Below are positions 1 to 5,787 of a stretch of 9,784 nucleotides of DNA, one piece after another. The DNA comes from Candidatus Pacearchaeota archaeon (GTDB lineage Archaea; Nanobdellota; Nanobdellia; Pacearchaeales; GW2011-AR1), in assembly GCA_002687255.1 (NCBI GenBank), contig NYZR01000041.1:1-9784 (forward strand), written 5' to 3'. A program made the position numbers and the translations under genes. Every line of letters starts with the position of its first letter. The stretch's first letter is position 1. Under the pieces are notes generated by a model. That model was not told the origin of the DNA. It searched no databases and saw only the letters and a program-made list of their open reading frames with translations.

Positions 1-102
1 CTCGGGAGGCCCCCAGAGCCTGCTTTCAGGCGTCTTGGTGATTGATGCGGATCTATGAGCTGAGGGCTGCGTGGGGCACAGAAGACCCCCTCTAAAGGGT
101 GG

Positions 103-468
103 CTATGACCCCGCCCGATAGCCCGCCCGTTGCTCCCCCACTGTCTTTGCCGTATGACATCTGTGACAGAGGGGGCCTACGTTCTCATCGATGTCGAGGC
201 CACCTGAGGCGAGTGGGGTGCGGTGGTCAATTCTGATGAGGGGGGCGGGGTGGTAATCACCACACCTCTCGCATTCAGACCCTCCTTGCCTGTTGATCCT
301 CTGGCGGAGTCGTGCGGCAGCCCCATCGCCGGTCGCCATGCGGCGCTTTCGGTTCAGGACTGAGCCCCTGTCCCAGACACGGCGGACAGCCCGCTCATGT
401 TCGGGGCACCGGCTCTTTCCAGGCGGGGTTAGCCGCTGACAGTCGAGGCAGGGTCTTCGTAGGCGCAT
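103..468 (-). CDS. HNH endonuclease with zinc-finger cysteines (121 aa)
   Basis: Metal-dependent HNH nuclease predicted to nick or cut phage DNA. Residues 7-24 carry a small zinc-knuckle pattern (C7-x2-C10, C21-x2-H24). The nuclease core follows: C66-x2-C69, the IDH motif at 80-82 followed by P85 and G89-G90, N96, and C101-x2-C104 with H105 (PLCHRCH). This is the usual beta-beta-alpha-metal arrangement with a structural zinc site. At 121 aa it matches the small phage HNH proteins that sit beside terminase genes and can assist DNA packaging; that role is inference because no terminase is visible. ATG 468 is the only in-frame start between an upstream in-frame TGA and the core, and it has no Shine-Dalgarno. 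The preceding small ORF overlaps it by 40 bp, so translation may be coupled. Domain call is firm; role is not. Confidence 0.85.
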   Translation of the reverse strand: MRLRRPCLDCQRLTPPGKSRCPEHERAVRRVWDRGSVLNRKRRMATGDGAAARLRQRINRQGGSECERCGDYHPAPLIRIDHRTPLASGGLDIDENVGPLCHRCHTAKTVGEQRAGYRAGS

Positions 469-587
469 GGTGGCATCGGCGCGTAGCCGGTCATCATCAG
501 TTGAACCAGATGGTCAATGTCACCGAGGATGCGGTCGGTGGCTTCTTCAGCAGCAAGGCGATCTGGTTGTGGTTCAGGGTCTGACAT
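429..587 (-). CDS. Small acidic hypothetical protein (52 aa)
   Basis: Short ATG-initiated ORF immediately upstream of the zinc-finger HNH gene and overlapping its start by 40 bp in another frame. The product begins MSDPEPQPDR, has an acidic helical middle (AAEEATDRILGDIDHL) and a proline-containing tail ending in STVSG. No domain is recognised. The N-terminus looks like a genuine protein start rather than an antisense shadow, and the overlap with a coding neighbour is typical of tightly packed phage operons. The ribosome site is weak (GAGAAA just upstream). It might be a small partner of the HNH protein or simply an upstream reading frame that couples translation of it. Existence is uncertain. 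Confidence 0.42.
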   Translation of the reverse strand: MSDPEPQPDRLAAEEATDRILGDIDHLVQLMMTGYAPMPPCAYEDPASTVSG

Positions 588-714
588 GGCGTTTCTCGAT
601 AAAGGCCGGAGGACCGTTTCAACAAGGACGAACTGCCGTCGCCCCGGCCCGTTAGGGACGTGTGTCTACGGTCATTTACTCAGTGAAAATGGCCAAATCG
701 TTCAGCCGGAAACG

Positions 715-754
715 GAACCGGTGGGACCCAGAGGCAGCCGAGCCCCACCGGTTC
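715..754 (-). terminator. Strong hairpin after the 757-2073 gene, probable terminator
   Basis: Two 11-nt arms (715-725 and 744-754) are perfect inverted repeats. In the minus-strand transcript the stem continues inward with G-U, C-G, U-G, C-G, G-U and G-C pairs, giving about 17 pairs closing a 6-nt loop at 732-737. On the plus strand the three G-U positions become A-C mismatches, so the structure favours the leftward RNA. It starts 2 nt after the UAA stop of the 438-aa gene. The downstream U-run is short (CGTTTCC), so termination may be partial, or the stem may instead protect the 3' end. Confidence 0.62.
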
Positions 755-756
755 TC

Positions 757-2073
757 TTAGTCCTCTTGGACCAAGGGGTCGAAGGCGGACACCACTTTGT
801 GGTTCCACAGGGCGATCAGGTCGGTCACGATGTCAGCGACAAGGAGCCGTACCTGACGTAGGACGTGTGCCCTCTGCTTGCGTCGGGTCGGCACTTCGGA
901 GATAGCGGCCAATACCAGTTCGATGCCGTGGGTGCCCTCGAAGGAGAGATCACCGATTCTGACTTTGGCGTCGTCGCCCAGGTTGTCCTGCACATAGTGG
1001 AGACACGCCTTCTGGTCATCCGTGGTGAGCATGGACAGGCAGGCCCGGACATCCTCGGCGTTCTTCGGTGTTGGCTTCTGACGCATCTCTTCAACAGCAG
1101 CCAACATCGCCTCAGAGGTGGTCTTCCCGTAGTCGGCCAGTGAACTCACCGCCTTGATCTCAGATACCAAGACACGGGCAGCCGATGACATAGCCATTGC
1201 CTTCCCTGCAAAGGAGTTCCGAATGACGAAGTGGTACGGCTGGTCTGGGTAGCCCTTGTCCGCATCATCGACAGTTGCTGTCGAGCGACCATGAGCACTG
1301 GCCCTGCGAAACATCTCTGTGGCGTCCTTGGCCCCAGCCAACACAAGGGGAGGCATCTCGAAGGGTTCCTGTTCGGTCAGCGCCTCAGGAAGCCCGAAGT
1401 CGCCCCTGTACTTCTCGATCAAGTCACTTATCCCGGCCCTGAGAGCGGGGGTGTGCTGGAGGAGGTAGGCGTCCTCATACCCGTGCGGGTTGTCTGAGAG
1501 GAACACCTCGATGAGCCCGGCCCGTGCCAGTTGACGGGCAGCGTTGGCCACCGTCCTCAGCCGGTTCTCATTGCTCAGATCGGGCACCGTTTCGGCCAGC
1601 GTGCAGTAGGCGGTTTCGATGGCCACAGCGAGACTGTGTCCGGTGATGACCCGCTTCCCACCCGAGGCCTCGGAGAGGAGCCGGAGGATCTGGCGTTGAA
1701 CCTTCCCATAGCGGTGGCGACGCAGCAGCGCCTCCCACCATGAAATGTGAGGAAGCAGGGTGTAGGGCGTACACCATGGCCTATAGGGAGCCTCTATGTG
1801 ATCGTCCGACGGCCGCGGGAACTGGACCTCCTCGAACCGGACATCGGCCTCGGTTCCTTGTTCCCTGTCTTCATCGTCGTAGAGGATTCTGGTGAATTCG
1901 CTCTCGTATTCGATCTGGTAGGTCCCATCACCAACGTCTGTGTCGGTGATGACCCCCAGAGAGGCCGGTTCCCTCTGACCACGGGCGATCTCCTCTTTCT
2001 GAGCCTCCACCCAGTCGGGGTGGCCCCGCTGTTCAGTGGTGGGAGGTGCTTCAGGTGTTTCGGTCGTATTCAT
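757..2073 (-). CDS. Hypothetical 438-aa protein with possible winged-helix segment
   Basis: Not recognised. The N-terminal 90 residues are acidic and low in hydrophobics (TTETPEAPPTTEQ, then DDEDREQGTEAD), suggesting a disordered lead. Residues about 110-197 resemble a winged-helix fold: a helix at 121-135 (RYGKVQRQILRLLSE), a long helix near 147-161, a basic helix at 170-185 (NRLRTVANAARQLARAGL), then a short hydrophobic strand (IEVFLSD). The rest, about 205-438, is mainly helical and ends in DPLVQED. No signal peptide, membrane segment or catalytic motif is seen. ATG 2073 is preceded by AAGGACAGA at 2079-2087, the same box and spacing as the upstream gene, and the two ORFs overlap by 23 bp. 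A shared operon with the sigma-like protein suggests a DNA-binding or regulatory partner; this is inference. Confidence 0.8.
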   Translation of the reverse strand: MNTTETPEAPPTTEQRGHPDWVEAQKEEIARGQREPASLGVITDTDVGDGTYQIEYESEFTRILYDDEDREQGTEADVRFEEVQFPRPSDDHIEAPYRPWCTPYTLLPHISWWEALLRRHRYGKVQRQILRLLSEASGGKRVITGHSLAVAIETAYCTLAETVPDLSNENRLRTVANAARQLARAGLIEVFLSDNPHGYEDAYLLQHTPALRAGISDLIEKYRGDFGLPEALTEQEPFEMPPLVLAGAKDATEMFRRASAHGRSTATVDDADKGYPDQPYHFVIRNSFAGKAMAMSSAARVLVSEIKAVSSLADYGKTTSEAMLAAVEEMRQKPTPKNAEDVRACLSMLTTDDQKACLHYVQDNLGDDAKVRIGDLSFEGTHGIELVLAAISEVPTRRKQRAHVLRQVRLLVADIVTDLIALWNHKVVSAFDPLVQED

Positions 2074-2857
2074 CTGCCTCTGTCCTTTGCTTCAGATACC
2101 AGTCCTCACCCAGTTCAAAGAATCCTTCACCGAACAATTTGATCTTCGCCACGTCGTTGGAGATGGTGGCCTTGGACACTCCGAGGGTGTCGGCAATCTC
2201 CTGATAGGAGCGTTTGCCGTCCTCACCAACGGCCAACATCTCAGCGACCAATTTCGCTCTCTCAGGCAACTCGTTGGTCTCAAGGACCGAATCGAGGAAG
2301 GACCACTGGTAGTGGTCCTGCGGATCTGCGCCAGTTGGTGTGGGATCGGGGATCATTTCGTAACGCTCTTTGGCGAGCCCGGTGGTGTGGTCCATGTCGC
2401 TCTCATCAAAGAGACTCAACTGCTCGTAGTTGTAGGTCGCCCATGCGTCACGTCGGCGAGGGGTGTCCACTTCGAGGGCGATCACCTCGGCGGTCTCACG
2501 TTGCTTGTCCTCGTCCTCGGGGTACTTGGCCTTGGCGATGGCCCATGCACGTCGGAACACGCGTCGATCCCAGTCAGAGAGGTCGAAGAATCCGTCGGTG
2601 ACACCCTCGGAGTCCTGCCAAGGCCTCCTCCTGTAGGTGCTCCAGATCACCCAGGTGGGCTTGTCCACCTCCTTGGCCTTGAGTCTGGCGGAGACCCTCA
2701 ACTCGATGAAGAGCGCCTCGTACTCGTCGTAGTGCGCCCACTCATCGAGGAAGCCGAAGTAGCCCCTCGTGTTGGCCAGTGCCTTGAGGGCCTCTCTGAT
2801 AGCGGCCCAATCATCTTCACCCCAGTCTTCTGGTGCGTGACTTACCTTGATACCCAT
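2051..2857 (-). CDS. Sigma-region-4/HTH-like DNA-binding protein (268 aa)
   Basis: The clearest feature is a C-terminal helix-turn-helix at about 216-241 (RSYQEIADTLGVSKATISND), preceded by a helix with LPERAKLVAEML (197-208). This arrangement resembles sigma-70 region 4, where a LPxxxR-type helix leads into an EIAxxLGVS helix-turn-helix. Residues 40-80 hold an aromatic and basic helical stretch ending in WSTYRRRPW that could act like sigma region 2, but that is only suggestive. Basic clusters RRVFRRAW (98-105) and TPRRR (132-136) fit nucleic-acid binding. ATG 2857 has a good ribosome site (AAGGA) and lies downstream of a candidate promoter. It is first in its unit and overlaps the 438-aa gene by 23 bp. 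A role in switching phage transcription is plausible; an ordinary HTH regulator is the alternative. Confidence 0.8.
   Translation of the reverse strand: MGIKVSHAPEDWGEDDWAAIREALKALANTRGYFGFLDEWAHYDEYEALFIELRVSARLKAKEVDKPTWVIWSTYRRRPWQDSEGVTDGFFDLSDWDRRVFRRAWAIAKAKYPEDEDKQRETAEVIALEVDTPRRRDAWATYNYEQLSLFDESDMDHTTGLAKERYEMIPDPTPTGADPQDHYQWSFLDSVLETNELPERAKLVAEMLAVGEDGKRSYQEIADTLGVSKATISNDVAKIKLFGEGFFELGEDWYLKQRTEADEYDRNT
2079..2087 (-). promoter_or_regulatory. Ribosome-binding box AAGGACAGA of the 438-aa gene
   Basis: The minus strand reads AAGGACAGA followed by five bases and ATG 2073. The same nine bases with the same five-base spacer precede ATG 2857 of the upstream gene. The AAGGA core pairs with the 16S rRNA tail; identity beyond that core is unexplained. 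Confidence 0.55.
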
Positions 2858-2862
2858 AACAG

Positions 2863-2871
2863 TCTGTCCTT
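2863..2871 (-). promoter_or_regulatory. Ribosome-binding box AAGGACAGA of the sigma-like gene
   Basis: The minus strand reads AAGGACAGA, then CTGTT, then ATG 2857. It supports the chosen start and is a second copy of the box in front of the downstream gene. Confidence 0.6.
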
Positions 2872-2929
2872 AGTTGCCGTGAGGGCCGACTGCCTTCGTC
2901 CCTCTGATGTCAAATGCCAACGATGTGAT

Positions 2930-2957
2930 TCTATAACCGTACCGCTGCCCGGATCAA
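2930..2957 (-). promoter_or_regulatory. Candidate sigma-70-type promoter for the 2857-757 unit
   Basis: On the minus strand TTGATC (2952-2957) and TATAGA (2930-2935) are separated by 16 bp. Each hexamer matches four of six consensus bases. It lies about 70 bp upstream of ATG 2857 in one of the few non-coding gaps, where a new transcription unit would be expected to start. A TTGACA hexamer at 2908-2913 lies downstream but has no suitable -10 partner. No transcript evidence is available. Confidence 0.42.
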
Positions 2958-2995
2958 GTGGATCGTATTTATCCGAGAAGCCCAGAATAGCACCC

Positions 2996-3008
2996 GCGCG
3001 TCACGCGC
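2996..3008. repeat. Short GC palindrome in the 180-bp intergenic gap
   Basis: GCGCGTCACGCGC is a perfect 13-bp odd palindrome (six pairs about a central C). A second short inverted repeat, GACAA/TTGTC at 3022-3037, directly follows the stop codon of the upstream gene. Either could be an operator or a weak transcript-end hairpin. No U-tract follows, so a standard terminator is not claimed. Confidence 0.3.
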
Positions 3009-3037
3009 TCAGACACCTTTCGACAATTTCTTTTGTC

Positions 3038-3337
3038 CTACCTGTCGGCGGCCAGCATGGCGTGGGCCAGTGCAGCCCGAGCAGAGGTGACAGCGGCTTT
3101 CACTTCCCGGCGTGCCTTCTTGAGGTTGCCGTAGCGACGTGCCCTTCGTGGGTCGGTTGCGGCCTCGCCAGTCGGATCAGAAATGCCCGAGGATCGGATC
3201 GTCACCCCCTCGGACCTGCCTCCAATTCTGACCGCCTCGGCGGAGGCAACGGCTGCTGGGTAGATCCGGCGTAGGTCGGCGATCACCGCTTCGAGGTCGT
3301 CCAGGTGGAGTAGGACGTGACGGTCAGGTGTCCTCAA
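3038..3337 (-). CDS. Small basic hypothetical protein (99 aa)
   Basis: No recognised domain. From the preferred TTG start the protein has a leucine-rich helical beginning (HVLLHLDDLEAVIADLRRIYP), a polar glycine/serine-rich middle, and a basic helical C-terminus (RRARRYGNLKKARREVKAAV, then ARAALAHAML) that could form a coiled coil or bind nucleic acid. An ATG at 3421 is in frame but would force a 98-bp overlap with the HNH gene. TTG 3337 has GGAG eight bases upstream and overlaps that gene by only 14 bp, so it is preferred. This is the last gene before the intergenic gap and thus probably the end of the replication unit. Confidence 0.6.
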   Translation of the reverse strand: MRTPDRHVLLHLDDLEAVIADLRRIYPAAVASAEAVRIGGRSEGVTIRSSGISDPTGEAATDPRRARRYGNLKKARREVKAAVTSARAALAHAMLAADR

Positions 3338-3872
3338 GATGTGGTCTCCGGTTCGGTTGTTTACCCCTTCCCTTGCGCGTGAGGGGGCCGGGGGCGTTCT
3401 TGCGGGTCTTTCCCTGAACAAGGCGGTTCACCATCGGTTGGGCCGCACCATCACCGAGGACGAGCCGGGCGCAGTCGCCTTGGCTCCAACGGTCTGAGGC
3501 AACCAGATGACGGATGGCGGCAACCTCATGTTCATTTGGAGGCTCGATGACCTGAGTCCTGCCGGATGCCGCCTTGTCAGCGGCGTTGTCAGCGTGGGTT
3601 CCAAGTTCGAGATGGCTCGGTCGGACACAACTGGGGTTGTCACACCGGTGGCGAACCACCATGCCGTCCGGAATCGGCCCGTGGATGAGCGAAAACGAAA
3701 CTCGGTGAGAGTAGAGGTGCTCCCCATCGGGTCCGTGGAGCATCCCGTACCCAGTCGGCAATCGGTGGCCTTGCCACTCCATGCAGTCGTCCGACCGTGG
3801 GTCGATGGCACCAACCCTCATCCAGAATCTGGTGGTGAGCGACACCTCGCTCGGGGGTGTTTTCTTAGGCAC
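3324..3872 (-). CDS. HNH endonuclease with C-terminal HTH-like region (182 aa)
   Basis: Probable free-standing HNH endonuclease of the HNH_3 type, often mobile or homing-like in phages. An N-terminal recognition segment is visible (TRFWMRV then CMEWQGHRLPTGYGML, residues 14-45), followed by SHRVSF at 55-60, VRHRCDNPSCVRPSHLELGT at 73-92 with H75, C77, C82 and H87, and HADNAADK at 93-100. Residues about 116-155 (AAIRHLV, WSQGDCARLVLGDGAAQPMVNRLVQGKT) align with the HTH tail of phage HNH enzymes that usually reads SQxxxAxxxGVSxxxVxRIxxGxT, somewhat degraded here. GTG 3872 is preferred: GGAGG lies six bases upstream and the start overlaps the polymerase stop by 8 bp. An ATG at 3917 would give 197 aa. 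The position next to a polymerase gene fits a mobile endonuclease; no intron is seen. Confidence 0.85.
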   Translation of the reverse strand: MPKKTPPSEVSLTTRFWMRVGAIDPRSDDCMEWQGHRLPTGYGMLHGPDGEHLYSHRVSFSLIHGPIPDGMVVRHRCDNPSCVRPSHLELGTHADNAADKAASGRTQVIEPPNEHEVAAIRHLVASDRWSQGDCARLVLGDGAAQPMVNRLVQGKTRKNAPGPLTRKGRGKQPNRRPHLEDT

Positions 3873-5676
3873 TGAGCGCCTCCATGGGTTGATAGGCGTG
3901 GCCCCACGACGGACCACACACCTTGGCCTCGGCTACGAGGGGCACATCGCCCAGGTGGGCTGCCATCAGGTCAGCGATGACCATTCCGAATTCCTCAGCC
4001 ACCTGCTCATCACACTGGAGCAGGAGTTCATCGTGAATCGGCAACAGCAGTCGATCACCGTGGCCTGCCCTGTGGACCTCGATCAGCGCCGACTTGAAGA
4101 TGTCGGCGGCGGTCGCTTGGCAGAGGTGATTGACCAAGGTGAACTCGCGGCCCCTTTGCGTTGGCAGACGCCTCCCAGAGGGGGTCGTCGCTACCCCACC
4201 GTGGAATTTGGCCCTGTCAATGGTCGTCCTCGACCACCGGGCCAAGCGTGGGTAGGCACGATCAAGAGCGGTCATTGTCTGTTTGGCCGCCACATCGGTC
4301 ACCCCGGTCTGGATGGCCAGTCTCTTGGCACTGGCCCCGTACAACTTGGCAAAAACCGCACTCTTGGCGAGGCGACGCTGCCCCGAACTGAAGCCAGCCC
4401 CATAGAGCCGTGCAGCCACCGTGTCGTGGATGTCGAGCCCTTGGCCGAACGCCTCGATGAGGGCACCCTCACTGGCCAAATACGCCATGACCCTCACCTC
4501 GATCTGTCCGTAGTCCACTGCGACGATTGACTGGTTCGGGTCAGCGATCAGGCAACGCCGGACTCTCCAGTCGTCGGTTGGGAGTTGCTGGAGCGGTGGA
4601 TCGCTGACGCTCATGCGCCCCGTGCGGGCACCGAGGGGTCGGATGCGGCAGTGAACCCGTCCATCGACAATGGACTGGTCGAGGATCGGACGGACGTAGG
4701 TCGTGGCGGCCTTACCGGCGGCCTTTGCCTTCTGGACGACCCTGGCCAACGGGTCATCAATCCCGTCGAGAACCGTCTTGTCCATAGACCACTTCCCGGT
4801 GGCCGTCTTCTCGGTGAGTTCAACGCCCCGCACCAGCAACGCCTCGGCGATCTGTTGAGGAGCGTGGATGTTCTCAACGCCCATGGTGCGGGCGGTGGAC
4901 TCGGCGGTGGCCTGCTCGCCGGTCAGGTGGGCCAACGTGGAGCGGGTGTGGTCACGGTCAACCCGGATGCCTCGGGCAGTCATACCGGCACAGATGGTGG
5001 CGACCTCATGCTCGAACTTGGACAGAGCCTCCAACCCCAACTCAACAATTTTGGGAGCCAGAGCGTCATGGAGCCGGAAGGTCAGAATCGGGTCGATCCC
5101 GGCGTAGCGAAGGTAGGTCTCGTCCTCCAAGGCAATGTGCCGCCAGCCAGTGACCATGGTCAGCCCGAGTTCCCTGAAGCGGGCTTTGAGGGCTGCCTGC
5201 CCGTCGATGGCACCGGCACCCAGGTAGTGGTCAGCCAACGGCTTGAGGCCGTGGCCCAGCCCACCGTCCTGTTGCGACCTCGGATCAACGAGATGGGCGA
5301 GGATCGAGGTATCAGTCGTCAGCCCCATGACGTTCATAACGTGCCCGGCGAGATGGTCGTCACTGTCGCCCATAAGTAGGTGTCCTAAGACCACTGCATC
5401 AAAGGCCGCATTGTGGGCAATCAGGCTGAGGCCGCCGTAGGTCAACTCCTCGATCACGTCGGGGTGCTCATGCGGATCAAGGACCCATGCCTCCCGAGCG
5501 TTGGCCAACTGGACCAACCGTGCTCCGTCGTGGAAGTCGAGGCCCTCGGTTTCGGTGTCGAATGCGAGGACCGGCTCATGCTGTAGCCACTGCCACAGGG
5601 CAGTTCGGTCGTCTTCGGTCCTCACCGGGTAGACGACTGCATCCTCCAACGGGGTGCCCAGAGGTGGTGTTCTCAT
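3865..5676 (-). CDS. polA: Family A DNA polymerase with 3'-5' exonuclease (603 aa)
   Basis: Replicative DNA polymerase lacking the 5' nuclease domain, close in length to the Klenow fragment. Proofreading exonuclease motifs: FDTETEGLD with D40 and E42, AHNAAFD with D93, and YAGID with Y191 and D195. Polymerase motifs: ARTGRMS at 350-356, leading to LQQLP; motif A VAVDYGQIE with D388; motif B RRLAKSAVFAKLYGAS with R434, K438, F442 and Y446; motif C IHDE with H548, D549 and E550. All expected catalytic residues are present. F442 corresponds to E. coli Phe762. Motif A has G where S is usual, and the O-helix reads VFAKLYG rather than NFGxxYG, a change I recall in other phage enzymes. ATG 5676 has AGGCGG six bases upstream. 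It follows the primase-helicase and precedes the HNH gene, all one direction. Confidence 0.97.
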   Translation of the reverse strand: MRTPPLGTPLEDAVVYPVRTEDDRTALWQWLQHEPVLAFDTETEGLDFHDGARLVQLANAREAWVLDPHEHPDVIEELTYGGLSLIAHNAAFDAVVLGHLLMGDSDDHLAGHVMNVMGLTTDTSILAHLVDPRSQQDGGLGHGLKPLADHYLGAGAIDGQAALKARFRELGLTMVTGWRHIALEDETYLRYAGIDPILTFRLHDALAPKIVELGLEALSKFEHEVATICAGMTARGIRVDRDHTRSTLAHLTGEQATAESTARTMGVENIHAPQQIAEALLVRGVELTEKTATGKWSMDKTVLDGIDDPLARVVQKAKAAGKAATTYVRPILDQSIVDGRVHCRIRPLGARTGRMSVSDPPLQQLPTDDWRVRRCLIADPNQSIVAVDYGQIEVRVMAYLASEGALIEAFGQGLDIHDTVAARLYGAGFSSGQRRLAKSAVFAKLYGASAKRLAIQTGVTDVAAKQTMTALDRAYPRLARWSRTTIDRAKFHGGVATTPSGRRLPTQRGREFTLVNHLCQATAADIFKSALIEVHRAGHGDRLLLPIHDELLLQCDEQVAEEFGMVIADLMAAHLGDVPLVAEAKVCGPSWGHAYQPMEALSA

Positions 5677-5786
5677 CGGGCACCGCCTGATGACGAATGC
5701 CGAAGTGGAGGGTTGCCCCCTAACTCTCTATAAGCCAAAGCCCTATAGGAAGTTGGTAGTGAACTAGGCATTTGGTCATTCGTCAT
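5673..5786 (-). CDS. Possible 37-aa bridging ORF between primase and polymerase
   Basis: An ATG at 5786 opens a 37-codon frame beginning MTNDQMPSSLPTSYRALAYR and ending SSSGGAR. Its start overlaps the primase-helicase end by 11 bp, and its TGA overlaps the polymerase ATG in the classic ATGA coupling arrangement. It fills the whole 99-bp gap between two firm genes. Against it, there is no clear Shine-Dalgarno, a second ATG lies five codons in, no domain is recognised, and the frame runs along a large palindrome that may be the real functional element. It may be a leader whose translation carries ribosomes to the polymerase gene. Confidence 0.32.
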   Translation of the reverse strand: MTNDQMPSSLPTSYRALAYRELGGNPPLRHSSSGGAR

Positions 5787-5787
5787 C
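5689..5787. repeat. 99-bp imperfect palindrome across the primase-polymerase junction
   Basis: Folding the sequence about position 5738 without gaps pairs 32 of 49 mirror positions, against about 12 expected by chance. The outer arms GATGACGAATG (5689-5699) and CATTCGTCATC (5777-5787) are perfect over 11 bp. Inner matches include 5722-5725 with 5751-5754, 5712-5714 with 5762-5764, and CTATA (5728-5732) with TATAG (5744-5748). In the leftward transcript three further positions become G-U pairs. The right arm contains the primase stop codon (5776-5778); the left arm ends at the base next to the polymerase Shine-Dalgarno (5683-5688). A folded RNA would bring the two together. Confidence 0.72.

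Noticed and set aside
18..31. GCCTG/CAGGC hairpin near the left edge
   Set aside because: Five pairs without a U-tract; expected by chance.
85..100. Possible small terminator after the zinc-finger HNH gene
   Set aside because: The stem is about six pairs, two of them G-U, with only a mixed CTTCT tail; too weak to call.
2036..3274. 412-aa open frame on the plus strand
   Set aside because: It runs antisense to the sigma-like gene and its neighbours, crosses an intergenic gap, and its translation shows no domain-like pattern. Long antisense frames are common in GC-rich genes.
3338..3421. ATG extension of the 99-aa hypothetical protein
   Set aside because: It overlaps the HNH gene by 98 bp, whereas TTG 3337 has a good GGAG site and a 14-bp overlap. 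Not excluded.
3873..3917. ATG extension of the HNH gene into the polymerase gene
   Set aside because: GTG 3872 has GGAGG at ideal spacing and a compact overlap with the polymerase stop.
2650..3961. 12-mer CCCAGGTGGGCT present at 2650-2661 and 3950-3961
   Set aside because: Both copies lie inside coding sequence of unrelated genes and the flanks differ; likely coincidence in GC-rich DNA.
3781..5379. Long plus-strand frames of 249 and 264 aa (3781-4530 and 4585-5379)
   Set aside because: They are antisense to the family A polymerase, whose motifs are complete, and have no recognisable domains.
5738..5752. CTATAGGG on the minus strand, resembling the core of a T7-type promoter
   Set aside because: Only the CTATAGGG part matches, no single-subunit RNA polymerase is visible, and the bases are explained by the palindrome. 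A similar CCTATAGGGAG near 1780 is inside coding sequence.
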